Shown: piece by piece, positions 34,561-47,080 of the stretch | Position numbering within the stretch: the stretch's first letter is position 1 | How the letters are laid out: the number at the start of each line of letters is the position of its first letter | NCBI RefSeq assembly: GCF_040954645.1 | Contig: NC_092806.1 | Location: 132,393,151-132,457,150, forward strand | Direction: 5' to 3' | DNA from: Diabrotica undecimpunctata | Taxonomy: Eukaryota > Arthropoda > Insecta > Coleoptera > Chrysomelidae | DNA length: 64,000 nt | Notes under the pieces: model-generated | Databases searched by the model: none | Told to the model about the DNA's origin: nothing | What the model saw: the letters and a program-made list of their open reading frames with translations, nothing else | Made by a program: the position numbers and the translations under genes

Positions 34561-35229
34561 CAATTAAGTTTAAGTTTTGCACCACAAAAAATTATGCTCA
34601 TCCGACAATCGCACAAGGGTGGTTCGCATCAAACATTTTTTTTTTATTTTTAAACAATTTTTTTTTATTTTTTTATGATGGGTCATCAAAATACACATAC
34701 AATTCCTAGTTTTCACCCTTCTATCACCAACCCCTATTTTTTAATAGCAATATTAGTGTTACAGAGTTAGTCGCCACACTCTTTCGAAACGGCTTTACTG
34801 ATTATTATAAAGTTTTATATGTATATTCGTTAGGTCTTAGAATCCTTAGTAATATATTTTTCATACCCCTAATTGACAAAGGTGATTCCTAAACATTTTT
34901 TTATTTTTTTGACAATTTTTTTTTTGGTTATGATGTGGCATTAAACTATACAACTCTTAATTTTCATCCTTCTTTCACGAAATCGTATGTTTTAATGTCC
35001 CTATTAGTAATTTAATCATTTTAACCCTGGTCAATAACTAATCAATTATCACTAGATCAGTTGTCCTCGCCAGTGTCCGTTCTCATCCAGTAAACAGCAC
35101 GAAATAGGGATGAGAACGAAGCCGCTCTCCCACAATAAGCCTTCTCTGACTCCGAAAACTCTACACAGTTTTAGCTATTACTATTGTTTATGCATCGAGC
35201 GAAATACTGACGTTTACAATTATCATTAT
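34561..35229. other. Stretch without recognisable gene
   Basis: Two related T-rich blocks (near 34,637-34,690 and 34,890-34,935) each precede a ctt-tcacc-like line, which suggests a diverged duplication. I see no gene. Confidence 0.35.
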
Positions 35230-35387
35230 CATCACAGATGTCGATGATCTGAATACGACTATCCTGAATTTTCTTCCAGGAGAGGTGTTTTCGTTTAAAT
35301 CAGTTAACACTGTTATAAATCAGGACGAAGAAGTTAACTTTTCTATAGAGTTTTTAAATTTATTGGAATTGCCTAAACTCCCACCTA

Positions 35388-37693
35388 TAATTGGTTTCAA
35401 ATGAGTGTAGAGTAATAAATCATGAAGTGTCATAAAATTTGCCTGAATTTCGGTGTCGTCATGGGCGTAGGCAAATGGACGGATGTCAACTTCGTCGTCA
35501 AAAATTGATGTACCTCAAAATATCATATTTTGGATATTTTGTGATAACCAATTTTATTTAATTTTTCGATTAACTTATTCTTCAAACTCGTATTCCATTA
35601 TATGGTCATTAAAGCTAATTACATTTTTATATATAAAAACAAATTCACTTCCTTACTGAACGAATAAAAGCATTAGAAGAAACTGATAAGGGTATGACGC
35701 ACCTCCTAATATTACTAAGAACTAAAATAAATCAACATGAAGACTAATAACGCGTAATGAGGTTTTACTTACACTTTCATTGTAATCCCTCTTTTATTTT
35801 ATTATTATCATTCGACATTCGACATTCGAGTTAGTAATTGTTACTACACCAATTAAACGTACAGTAATATTGTGATATAGAAATAGTGAAAAAGTTATAA
35901 AATGGCGACATTTACTCCAAAGAAAAGAGGTGTAAAAAATTCTCCGCTATCTGTTAGTGAAAAAGTTATAATTTTAAATGTATATGATTGCATAAAACAC
36001 GATCACCCTAGTTTGTCTGTGCAAGAAAGTGTTGAGCGATGTGCCCGAATGACTGGAATTGGACAGTCCACGATTTTTAAATTATTGCGAGAAAGAAAGA
36101 TATCAGGCCAGTTAAGTCCATGCAAGAGAAAATCAGGAAGACCAATAAAAATCTTAGGTGAAGACACCAAACGTGACATTCGAAGAAAAGTTCATTCGTT
36201 TTATTTTAAAAAGGAAATACCCACCCTTGACAAAATACTAATGGAGATAAGCCAAGATAACGATATTCCTTTGATATCCAGAAAACTTTTATGGAAAACT
36301 TTTAAAAGTATGAATTTTTCCTGGGAAAAGCACAATCGAAAGGCACTATTACTGGAAAGTGATGAAATCATTTGCTGGAGACGAAAATATTTGAGAACTA
36401 TAAAACAGTACCGCAGAGAGCACAAGAAAATTTTTTATCTTGATGAGACGTGGATAAACGAAGGTTATATAGTCCAAAAAATGTGGCAAGATAAAAATGT
36501 AACAAGTGCTCGCCAAGCTTTCATAGAAGGCCTTTCGGCGGGTATTAAAGTGCCTTCGGGAAAAGGGAAGAGGCTTATAATTGCTCACATTGGAAGCGAA
36601 GAAGGATTTTTAAAAGAAGGTTTGTTAAGCTTTGAGTCGTGTCGGACGGGAGATTATCATGAGGACATGAATTCGGATGTCTTCGAAGACTACTTCGGGG
36701 AAATGTTAAAATTTCTTCCAGCTGATTCGGTCGTGGTTATGGATAATGCAAGCTACCATTCAAGGCGCATAGAGAAGGTACCAACTTCAGCTTGGAGAAA
36801 GCAAGAAATTATTAACTGGCTGTCAAATAAAGGTATTCAGTTTGAGACGAATTCAATAAAGAAGGAACTACTAGCCGTAGTAAAACAACATAAATCTCGC
36901 TTCATAAAATATGCCGCAGAAGATGTAGCAGAAAAGTATAAAGTAACTGTGCTACGCCTACCGCCATATCATTGCGAATTAAATCCCATAGAACTTATAT
37001 GGGCACAAGTTAAAGGATATGTTGCAAGGCACAATACCACATTTAAAATGAAAGATGTCAAGGTATTGTTTGATCAAGCCATTATGGAAATCACATCAGA
37101 AAACTGGCAAAAAGCAATCCAGCATGTTTTAAAAGAGGAAGATAAAATGTGGGAACTGGACAACTTGGTCGATCAGGTGGTTGACCCTATAATTATAACA
37201 CCAGGGGATGATGACAGTTCTTCGGATGAAGACTATAGTGATGTAGAATTGTAATAACGTATCCAGTAAAGTTTTTGTAGTTTTTGTGAATAAATTGATT
37301 TAAACTCCCCACAAGTGTTTCAATATGTAAAGTTCATTCGTGTGTGTTTGTGAGTATTTCCCGATTTCGGTTCGTATATATTTTATTGTTACATTTTATA
37401 TTTTTCTAATAACACTGTTCTGCTGTATTACATTTTTATTTCCTTTAATATGATTTTTAAGAATGCATATTCTTTTGTCAATTAACCCACTAGCGCGACT
37501 CTGGCTCAGTGTTTATCTGTCGATAACAATGGACTAATCCCTTAAAACAGGGTGATACCTACCTGCTCTTTATGAAACGACAGAATTTTGCAATGCGGAC
37601 GGAATTTATTGACGGATTATTGACGGATTACCCTGTAGCGCTTTTGAATACTTCATGAGATTTTATTACTCTACACTCATTAGAAATAGATTA
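35388..37693 (+). mobile_element. DD82E (Sailor-type) IS630/Tc1/mariner transposon, apparently complete
   Basis: TA dinucleotides flank the element at 35,386-35,387 and 37,694-37,695. The ends are inverted repeats: the left begins TAATTGGTTTCAAATGAGTG, the right read inward begins TAATCTATTTCTAATGAGTG, and both continue with TAGAGTAATAAA and ATGAAG. One uninterrupted transposase ORF lies inside. The insertion splits a Helitron helicase. Length is 2306 bp. Confidence 0.8.
35902..37254 (+). CDS. DD82E IS630/Tc1/mariner-superfamily transposase, 450 aa
   Basis: The protein would cut and reinsert its own element in the nucleus. Residues 1-90 hold a helix-turn-helix-like DNA-binding region (SVSEKVIILNVYD, then GIGQSTIFKLL) and a basic KRKSGRP hinge. 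The RNase H-fold catalytic core carries D181 in FYLDETWINEG, D281 in VVMDNASYHS and E364 in LNPIELIWAQ. Eighty-two residues lie between D281 and E364, the spacing that defines the DD82E/Sailor group, far longer than the 34 of Tc1. GKGKRLIIAHIGSEEGF lies between the first two sites, and an acidic tail (DDDSSSDEDY) closes the protein. The ATG at 35,902 follows aaaatggcg and is the first in frame. No stop or frameshift is seen, so it may be active or recently active. Confidence 0.88.
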   Translation: MATFTPKKRGVKNSPLSVSEKVIILNVYDCIKHDHPSLSVQESVERCARMTGIGQSTIFKLLRERKISGQLSPCKRKSGRPIKILGEDTKRDIRRKVHSFYFKKEIPTLDKILMEISQDNDIPLISRKLLWKTFKSMNFSWEKHNRKALLLESDEIICWRRKYLRTIKQYRREHKKIFYLDETWINEGYIVQKMWQDKNVTSARQAFIEGLSAGIKVPSGKGKRLIIAHIGSEEGFLKEGLLSFESCRTGDYHEDMNSDVFEDYFGEMLKFLPADSVVVMDNASYHSRRIEKVPTSAWRKQEIINWLSNKGIQFETNSIKKELLAVVKQHKSRFIKYAAEDVAEKYKVTVLRLPPYHCELNPIELIWAQVKGYVARHNTTFKMKDVKVLFDQAIMEITSENWQKAIQHVLKEEDKMWELDNLVDQVVDPIIITPGDDDSSSDEDYSDVEL

Positions 37694-37987
37694 TAACAAT
37701 TTGAAATTAAAAGTAGGATCCGTTGTCATTATGCTACGTAACATAAATCAACCTCGATTGTGCAATGGAACGAGACTGACTGTGACAAGGCTAATGAATA
37801 ATACCATTGATGCAACGATCATCAAAGAAAAATACAAAGGAGGGAATGTCATGATCCCACCGATGATTTCAGCGAACATCCCATTTTATTTTACATGTTT
37901 ACAATTTCCTTATAAGTTAACATGCTCCGTTTCTAAAAGCTTTCACATATAGATAGAGCGATAAGACGAATGGTTTTAAAAAAACTT

Positions 37988-38146
37988 TACCAATATGTAA
38001 ATGACCGAAAGATTGACAAAAAGAGCCCTAGTAAATAGTAAAACGCAGGGCACAAAACCAAAAGAAATGCCACGGAAAAGGTGGAAGGATGAAGTGGTCC
38101 GGCAAGGTTGGAGGCATAGTTTACTATTGGAGAAGGAGAACATGTA
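37988..38146 (+). pseudogene. Short RTE-like C-terminal fragment
   Basis: The plus strand reads MTERLTKRALVNSKTQGTKP, then MPRKRWKDEVVRQGWRHSL. The RKRWKDEV block is typical of the very end of RTE/Jockey-like polyproteins. It is too short for finer placement. Confidence 0.4.
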
Positions 38147-38149
38147 AAT

Positions 38150-39600
38150 ATATGCAAGTTTCCTATTGTCCTTCAATTTATATAGATTTTGATTTTTTCT
38201 ATTTTATGTCAGTTAGATCTATTTCGCTTTATGCTTTTTCTTGAATTAAATTAACTAAACTAATAATCAATTTCGGCAATTTTTTTATTAGTTCTTTCAT
38301 AAGAATCGTATACACCGGTGCCTGCAATCCATGTTGTATGTTCGTTCTACAGAATTTAATAGAGTAATAATCATAAAAATTACTTATTTAAAAGTAAAAT
38401 TGTAAATTACATGTTTATATTTATTCCTAAATTATAATAGATGCAATATTGATCAACAATGACATTTAGGTTCCTCGATTGGTGTAATGCATCGCACCCG
38501 CCTCTGGTGTTGTCTTCACACAAAATGTTCCGAGGTGAGTTTATTAAGTTATTAACCTCTTCCCAACTGTGATCATCGGTTGGCTAAATTATATAGTAAA
38601 TAAATTATAACTGGAGATACGTGGCATGTCTAAATTAGCCACATTATTGTTGTTAGGGCCTAGTGGACCGTGCTTTCATTATAATTTTGTTAGAGTGTAC
38701 TTAAATTGAACTGGGGGCGTTCGTTCTCAGTATGATGATTACCTCTCTCAAATTATATATTTACATACTTATATAAATAGGTAGGTTGTTAGGTGCTATT
38801 ATATTAACCATTAACGTTTTTCGATGCCATTATGTTTTTATTTTCGTATTGAACCAGTATAACAGCTCTGGCGTGAAATTAAAAATTTGATCAATTTTCA
38901 ATTGTTTCCGTACGTTTTAACGAGACTCTCGTTATTTGCAGCACTTTTCAGCTGTTAATTGACTTTTTTAGAACAATGTGTTTGCAATATAATTTGTCAG
39001 TTAAACCATTTGTCAGGACATACCAGATATTGAAATATGGTGTATGTAATTTCATATTTTAATGGAAGAATAAAAGGAATAGTAAATAAACACAAGGCGA
39101 TGAAGGCAGCGAGGCAATTCAGTCACGGCAACAATGCATGTGCTACCAAGTCACTCCTTATAGATATTTTGGTAGGTCAGAAAAAAAAGTGGATACTGTT
39201 AGTTCTGCACATGGATTGCATTGATAATGGCCAAATCATGCTGGACATGGTGTTAATAAAATTTCGGGTATCATTTGTCTGAAAATACTTTTAGGTCATC
39301 ATAATGGAAAGGCCTCTAACATAACAAAAATTATAATAAAATGATAGCATTTTTTAAGTAGATTGTTATTTGGAAACCAATAAGGATAATAATTGGTATC
39401 TGCTAGGATTTCATGGTAAACGATAAAAAAGTGGTATGTACGGATAATATTAACACTAGAAATTTGGTTGGTATAAATACTGATAGACAAACAAAAGAGT
39501 GTACGAGTCTTAAAAAATGTCCGTAAATTTGGGGTTTATAAAAAGGTGTTGAATTTTGTGTGTGTGTCTACTACTTAAGTCGACTTGGGTGAGAATTAAG
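38150..39600. other. Stretch without recognisable gene
   Basis: One frame of 81 residues (39,037-39,282) has no recognisable domain. Nothing else is supported. Confidence 0.4.
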
Positions 39601-39618
39601 AAAATATAATTAAGTAAA

Positions 39619-39825
39619 TTATATATTATATATTATATATTATATATTATATATTATATATTATATATTATATATTATATATTATATATTATATATTATA
39701 TATTATATATTATATATTATATATTATATATTATATATTATATATTATATATTATATATTATATATTATATATTATATATTATATATTATATATTATTAT
39801 ATATTATATATATATATATATAATT
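39619..39825. repeat. (ATATATT)n satellite passing into (TA)n
   Basis: About 190 bp are near-perfect tandem copies of the 7-bp unit ATATATT, followed by a short TA run. It marks the left edge of the degraded RTE element. Confidence 0.9.
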
Positions 39826-39899
39826 ACATATAATTAAAATTATAAAGGATTTTAAATAAAAAAATTTTTTAAATTAAAGAAAAGTTTTCTATAATCAAA

Positions 39900-42720
39900 T
39901 AATCATACTAAGAGACATTGCATCCGAGAAGAGAGTTATAATAAGAGGTGATTTTAATGCACATAAGAGAAAAAAGTTTAGGGCTAAAAAAATGATAGTA
40001 TTCAAATTTCAGATTTCTAATTTGGCATAAAAAACACAAAACGAGAAAAACATGGAATTCCTGGAAGAAGAAAACATGTATGCTATAAATACTTTTTGCA
40101 AAAGTAAAACTTAAGAAATCGCACCTAACGGAACTATCTAAAATGAAATAGACTATTTTCTCTTAAACAACAAAATAATATTTGAAGATGTCACAATAAA
40201 CGTAATAATAAACAACATAACAACTGGTAGTGACCATCGTACAGTTATAGCGGAAACAAATATTAACATGAAGGAATAGTGAAAAAGGATCTTCAAAAAA
40301 ACAATGCGAAAAGATGCCTTTAAAGTAAGAACACATAAAGAAGAATTCCGAAAGGTATGAGAAAGTATGTTCGTATCAAATCCGTTACATAATCAAGACC
40401 TAATTGAAGACATTTACAAAAGCATTACACAAAATAATTAGAAAATAACTAAAATGCGACATAAAAAATGGAACGAGAACTTAATAGAGCAAGTCATTGA
40501 AAACAACAGAGTCCTAAAATGTCTAAGACCAATATTGGGTGTTCTAAAAATTATCAAAATTAAAGGCACCAATAATCAGGAAGAGACGGACCAGTTTAAA
40601 ATAACTATTTGAGGACTAAGGAGACATTTAAAGACTTCTACAAAACCTTGTATAGGTCGCAAAGCCAGTATAATGGATCAACAAAGGAGAACGTCAAAAG
40701 AAAAAAAAATGGGATCAGTGGTATTACTAAATATATAGGGATTCGAAATATCAAGAGCTTTAAAGGAGCTAAAATATAATAAATCTTTAGGACACAACGG
40801 TTTACTTGTCGAGCTCTTTAAAACAAGCAAGACAGTAACAATCCCTATACTAAAGAGTTATTTAATGGATGTCTTTATAATAGAAAAATCTCTAAAGACT
40901 AAAACAAGAGTCGAGTAATACTCTTAGACAAGACAAATGTGACATAAAGAATTATCAAAATATAACGTCGCTCAGCCAAGTATACAAACTGTTTATGAGA
41001 GTTACTAATAATCAGTAGATTTACAAAATGGATAATTACAAACCAGTTGAACAGGCTTTTGCAAAGAATATAGTACATCAGACCATCTACTGATAATGAG
41101 AACACTGATAGAGAAGTCAAATGAGAACCAACTACCTATTTCTTGTCTTCGTAGACTATAAAAAACTATTTGATAGTATCGAGATGTGGGATATAAAACA
41201 AGCTATTAATAATTATAGGTTAGATTCGAGATATATAGGCAATTAATACACAATATATAAGAAAATGCAACTGTGACAGTACAACTAGATAAAAATCAAA
41301 ATTCCATTTTCATTAAGAGAGAAGTTAGACAAGGCGACATAATATCTTCAAAGCTTTTTATTCTAGCCCTAGAACACGTATTTAAAACTATAAATTGGTC
41401 AACATATGGTATTAACGTAAATGACAATAAGTTTAACCACCTAAGATTTACTGACGAGATTGTGCTTATAGCGAGTACTTTTGAAGAATTACAAATTATG
41501 ATAGATCTCGCAGACAGTTCCCAATACATTGGCCTAAAAATGAATATGACAAAAACAGAAACAATGACAAACACAGACGGGCCCAGACGTATAACTATAA
41601 ATGGCAGTAAGATAAAATAAGTCCAGAAATATATCTACGTAGGCAAAATTCTGAAACTTGACAAAGAGAACCAAAGAGTGGAAATCACTAAAAGATCAAT
41701 ACTGGCATGGGCAGGATTTGGAAATTTCAGTTCAATACTTAAGAATCGCAAAATATCTCAATACTTGAGGAGCAGAGTGTTCAACCAGTAAATCCTTCCT
41801 ATCATGACGGCAAAAATCATGATGTCAAACCTGGACCCTAACTAAGGTAAATGTGAATAAACAAGCCATAACAGAAAGGGTGATATTAGGTAAACTAGTG
41901 TCAGACAAAAAAGGGAGCGACTGGGTAAGATCAAAAACAGTAAGTCGAGGATTTCACAATAAAAATTGCCAAACTCCAGTGGAGCTTCACAGGTTACACT
42001 GCTTGACAAAAAGACAAAAACGTTCTTCTTCTTCTTCAAGTTCCGCTCCTATCGGAGATTGGAAATCATTCTGGCAATTATAATTTTGTTGGTTACGCGC
42101 CTGAATAGTTCAATTGAACTGCATCCAAACCATTCACGGAGATTGCGTAGCCACGAGATTTTACGTCTTCCTACGCTTCTTCTGTCTTTGATTTTTCCCT
42201 GCATTATATTCCTTAGTAGTTCGTATTTTTCACCCCTCAGGATGTGCTCCAAGTATTCCAATTTCCTGATTTTTATGGAATTTAACACTTCGCATTGTTT
42301 TCCTAGTTGTTCGAGAACTTGTTCGTTTGTTTTGCGATCCATCCATGATATTTTCAAAATACGGGGGTAACACCACATTTCGAATGCTTCTAGGTTTTTA
42401 ATGTTGGATTTTTTAAGTGTCCAAGCTTCAACTCCATACAAAAGGGTAGAGAAAATATAAAATCGAAGCATTCTTATTCGGAGCGATATATTGATAACAA
42501 AAACGTAACAAAAACGTTGGAACGCCACAATACCACATTGAAGATCTGACGAATGTAGATGACCAATAGGAAGACCACAAATAAGATGGTTAGATTACAT
42601 TCAAAAAACCGGAACAAATTAGAAGAATGTTTCTCAGGATAGAAGTCGATGAAAGGAGTTAATAGAGGCCTATGTCAAAATATGGACGATGAAAGGCTAA
42701 GAATAGGAAGTAGGTGTAGT
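39900..42720 (+). pseudogene. RTE-like retrotransposon, near full span but decayed
   Basis: Endonuclease blocks are VIIRGDFNAHK near 39,940, NEIDYFLLNNKIIFEDVT near 40,145-40,200 and TTGSDHRTVIAE near 40,222-40,256. RT blocks follow: SLGHNGLLVELF near 40,783, then an open frame 41,273-41,620 with REVRQGDIISSKLFILALEH (motif B), and LRFTDEIVLIAS at the place of FADD (motif C). The second catalytic aspartate is replaced by E. A C-terminal part (ERVILGKLVSDKKGSDWVRS) reaches 42,020, is interrupted by a nested fragment at 42,025-42,507, and resumes as PIGRPQIRWLDYIQKTG to AYVKIWTM near 42,700. Many stops are present. Confidence 0.8.
42025..42507 (-). mobile_element. 5'-truncated RTE-like 3' fragment with (AAG)n tail
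   Basis: ACAAAAACGTT flanks the insert (42,014-42,024 and 42,508-42,518). The minus strand encodes the C terminus of a retrotransposon polyprotein (FSTLLYGVEAWTLKKSNIKN, then GKIKDRRSVGRRKISWLRNL), ending MISNLR near 42,050. The left edge CTTCTTCTTC is the reverse of an AAG tail. The same family appears at 61,849-62,316. Confidence 0.8.
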
Positions 42721-45700
42721 AAAATAAACTTTAAGAAGAAATAAGAAGACAAATCTGTATAAGGAGTAAAAAGAAAATAAATCGGATACAGATGTTCCAA
42801 ACTATGGGGGCGCCACAAAGAAAGCCAAAGTACCAGTAGTAAAAGACTGGGCAGAAGCGTATATAAATCATTACAATCGTACCAACAAGGGCAAAAATTA
42901 GAAATAGTACAAACGAAAACATACATATAAAAAGAATGCAAAAGATTTTAATCAGATTAAATATATCCAAAATAATAAAAAGTGCTTATTCACAAAAAGG
43001 ATGCTAAAAATCAATGAAAAACACTTTGACAGTTCAATAAATAAAGCATTTGACAATAATTTGATTATTTAAACTAAACAAAAAGTACCAAATAACAAAT
43101 TATAAAGTGGCTCAAATGATTAAAAAATATAGAAAGGGAAAGAGGTTCGTCCAAATGGTGATAATAATAATAAGACTAATAAGCATTGATATTACCTGGG
43201 GATTGCTAAAGACCTCTGGAGCTGGTACTAAACGTAACAGCAAACGGAACGTCGGTGGTGGGGTATTGAAGTAACAGGCCTCTGTCATACAATCAGCTAG
43301 AGCAACAACAACCACAGGCCGGGAAACAAAAACAAGAGCTTAACTCACTGAAGGTGCCGTGTTGGACATTAGCCAGCGCTCACTCATATGAGATGATCTA
43401 GGCAGTACATGGATTGGATTGCATTCATGGTAAAAATATTTTGCGCTCTTTTTATAAAGTGAGAAACCTTGGCCATGAAACGATCGGCTATAGACAACAT
43501 CTGTATGCCTAATTTTGCAAGGAGTATTCAAAGATTTAAGTATCTGATCAGTGAGTAGCAGATCAATACCAAGTAATTATAAGAAACAATATTACTCCAT
43601 AAACTAGACGCGATACCATCAGACGCGAAGTCGAACGGGAGATTCACAACAAAGAGACAGTTCGAGATCAAGTCCCCAATAAAATACATGAACAGATTTC
43701 TGGGACAACAATGAGTTTGCGCTATTACCCCTATGTATGTTCCACACTTAGCTATTCAATTGGTATTTTTACGTAGACTAAAATGGATATAGAAAATATT
43801 CAGCAAAAAATATGAACACACCTCACAAACACACAAAAGCATCATCCTCGTAGAGTAGTAGAAATAACGTCATTACCATGGTATTAAGGAGAAAGAGGAC
43901 TTATGGATTTAGGTAAGCATTCAGAAAAACAGATGCAGACTGAAACGTTTACATATCGTGCGATTTCTTCGTCAACAGCCACTTTTCTAATGAAGAAAAA
44001 TTGTGCACCTGAATGAGTAAACCTCTGCTTAGATAACATCCCAATAAAGTCAAAGCTATATCGACTATATAGTTGACATTAGAAAATATTTTTCCTGAAA
44101 TAGAAGGTTTTCTACTAGTCATCGATAAGGTTATACCAACTAAAACTTACCTGAAAAACATTGTCAAAGACTCTCAGGTCCAAAACAATAAGTACCCAAA
44201 TATTCTTTTGAAATACGTCCCTGACAGTATCTAAAAAAGAGGTGGGAAATCAATTAAAAGAAAAAGTTATATTATGGATTTAAACAAAGTCGCGGTTAAA
44301 AGATGCTGCAGCTTATAGTCCTCGTATAGAAATAGTCAGAAAACATTTTTTTAATAATATGTAAAAAAATAACACTATCTGGCGTTGATGATGGTTGTAA
44401 AATATAAACGATAAGAAGAAGCCCAAGTGTTTCCTCTCTTTTGAGAAAGAGGGAACACTTGTGCCCTTGTGTTGAAGAATATTTTGAAGATCTTTTGAGT
44501 AGTGTACAAAGCTTTCAGGCTTACTTCGGATGAAATTCCAAATTACAGTTTTCACCATCGATGAATCATACGCGTTCTATACCCAAAATGCATAATGTAA
44601 ATTTGCCTTCAGTAGCTTTTTGCAAAAAGTCATATGATTTTTGTTTATTAACTGTCAAAATTGTCTGGCTTTGGTTTAAATTAAGGTAGAGTCGCCTATT
44701 TTTCGGTATAAATGTTCAAAAAATATAAGGTATCAATGTTTAGATATAAAATTCAAAATATTTTGAAATTATAAATTTTTTGAATATTTTATTATAAATT
44801 AAATGTAGAAATTACACAAGAAACTTTACACTTTCTGGTAAGATTTTTTTAAATTAGGGTATACAGCTAACCACTCTAAAATTTATCTGAAAAAGTTACT
44901 TTATATATCTTTTGTTTAAAATGTCTTCAATCAAGTTGATGGTATAGATTTTCATAATCTTCTACTTTACCTTTTGCTACAGCTACTTTCGCTCATTTTT
45001 TACGACCTTTAAGAGAGACTCAGAAACTTGAAAAGCTGTATGAGGAGTATTTCCTTGTCAGTCTATAATATTATATAATTTTTTTTCTATTATTTTTTCT
45101 TAAACTTTGCTTAACTATCAACGTTCTTCAAACTATACACTTTTCCTGACGTTTTTTTAAATATCATTTGCAGTACCTTTAACACGTTAACTACCACGAG
45201 AAGCAACGTTGCACCTCGTGTCTTAGGGTATTTTAAGCTGCATGATACATATGTGCTTCTCAATATACATTCATTTATATGGAATACGTTTTCTCAGTGG
45301 CGTGGCGAAGTTTTTTTATATTTTAAGCCTGCATAGAATATTCATAACTAGCAACAAAACAATGTACTATTCGGTATGCTGAAACTAAGTCTTTTTGATA
45401 TATATAACGTAAGCTATTATTCATGTTTTAAAGCAAAATATCATTAAGTGTCCTACAAAATTAAAAAAACTTATTTCTAATTAAGAAATAAATAAATAAA
45501 AAATAACATTTATGTACAAATATTTATAGATTACATGCATGAACCTTGCAAAATCATGTAATACGATATAATTTGTTTCACTGAATGCGCTGAAACGAAA
45601 ATATTAAGTTTTATTTTATGCAAGCTTTATACGATTTTCTGCTGAATTTTTTGCGTAACATGTGACACATCTTCTGGAGTGTCCTACCTGTAAACTACGT

Positions 45701-46880
45701 ATAAAGATCACATAGTGGAGTCCCGGCGTTCATCTATCTCTTTCTGTCCAAATAATTTCTCTGTCTGCTCTCTGCGCTGATAGGCAAAATTTTGAAAGTC
45801 ATTTCTACTTCACGAGTAATTTCTACATGCTTTTCAATTTAAATAATTAAAAAAACAACAACAATGTAAGATTTTCTATTTAAACTGAAGAATAACTATT
45901 TAAAATGCATAAACTAATATTGTAAACGTGTTTATCATTTTGGCAAACTCAACTTTTTTTAATGTGACTTAAGGCGTTTAACGTGGTACTAATATTAACT
46001 ATATTTCTCCAAATTATATCAAGACTCGCTTTATCGCTCCAACTCATGTTTTTTAGATTTTTTTGATGAATAACTGACCTTTTAATAACCACTCTTTGGT
46101 TTTTTCTTATACCTGATATTAGTTTAGGTGTTTTGTATACTTATTATATTATACATAATGATGAGTTATGTTCACCATACTATTTTACCGGATTTTAATT
46201 TCAGTGAAATGAAGCGGAATATTGATTCGCATTTCCACCACTGTCGTAGTTCGTTATCACAATTTGAATGACACATATGTCTTTGATGAATTATCAGTCC
46301 GACGAGTCGAGCTATCGCGTCACTAGTCACAAATTCCATGTTGCCAATTCCAATTCGAATTTTCAACTTTAATTATGGACGGGAATTTATTGGAGCGACA
46401 CAAATTCTAATAGTACGCTGAGTGAATCAAATTATTTATTTTCTATGTTATTAAATTTATATACATGTAGGGTGAGGCTTTTATTAAAATTTTAAATTCC
46501 AATTGGTTGTAAATGTAGATTTCGAACAGTAAAATATGTAGATAGAGTCGATATTTTTAATAAAAATTCATTTATTTGCAAAAGTTTCATTTGGAATGAA
46601 GCCGCAACCATAGAATATTTAATAGCTAGGTGGAAAAATTTATTTTTCGGTTCATTACTTTTTAGTATTTGAATCAAAAATATTAATTAACTTTTTTAAT
46701 TAGGTAAATCTGGTTTTTGTTTTTTTCAAAACTGAAATATCTATCGAAAAAAATTGTAATTTGATCATGATAATTCTTATTTGTTGGTGGTGTGGTCACC
46801 ATGCTAAACGACGTAACAGATAGGGACTGACATTGCCAACATAGCTTCATTTTATACTATATTTTAGATTAAATTTATGC
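42721..46880. other. Long stretch without recognisable gene
   Basis: Only short frames are present (the longest about 90 residues) and none shows a domain. A possible piggyBac-like pair of ends lies near 45,180 and 45,985. Otherwise this is AT-rich DNA with no RNA or repeat that I can support. Confidence 0.4.
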
Positions 46881-47057
46881 TACGCCCATTTAGAGCAGAT
46901 TGTAAACACCCTACCAAATCACGACATAGCCACTATATTGATAGATTTCAACGTAAAAATGGTAAACAACAACGATGATGGGAACCTGAAAAATCGAATA
47001 AGAAAATACAACATTTTTAGCAGGAATAATAGAGAAGAACGTCTCAGATAGTTTGCC

Positions 47058-47080
47058 AGAGAGAGAGAGAGAGAGAGAGA
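47058..47080. repeat. (AG)n microsatellite
   Basis: About 23 bp of perfect AG repeat inside the RTE-like endonuclease relic. Confidence 0.9.

Larger units (their letters stand above)
35230..37952 (+). pseudogene. Helitron Pif1-like helicase C-terminal relic, split
   Basis: The left piece (about 35,230-35,385) reads DVDDLNTTILNFLPGEVFSF, then INQDEEVNFSIEFLN and LPKLPP. The right piece (37,697-37,950) reads NNLKLKVGSVVIMLRNINQP, then RLCNGTRLTVTRLMNNTIDA and FTCLQFPYKLTCSVSKS. This is the region just before the last helicase motifs of Helitron RepHel proteins (PP.LxLKVG..VMLLRN, LCNGTRL). The final motif has decayed and no Rep domain is present. The DD82E transposon at 35,388-37,693 sits between the two pieces. 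Confidence 0.75.

Noticed and set aside
38461..38540. Possible tRNA-like segment (attggtgtaatgcatcgcacc)
   Set aside because: No acceptor or anticodon stem can be formed and the T-loop is absent.
39037..39282. 81-residue plus-strand frame as a host gene
   Set aside because: No recognisable domain, no splice-linked neighbours, and composition like the surrounding spacer.
39613..39830. CRISPR-like array
   Set aside because: The repeat is a 7-bp AT satellite without spacers in a eukaryotic context.
43340..43531. 63-residue minus-strand frame as a gene fragment
   Set aside because: Short, no family pattern that I can name, and stops on both sides.
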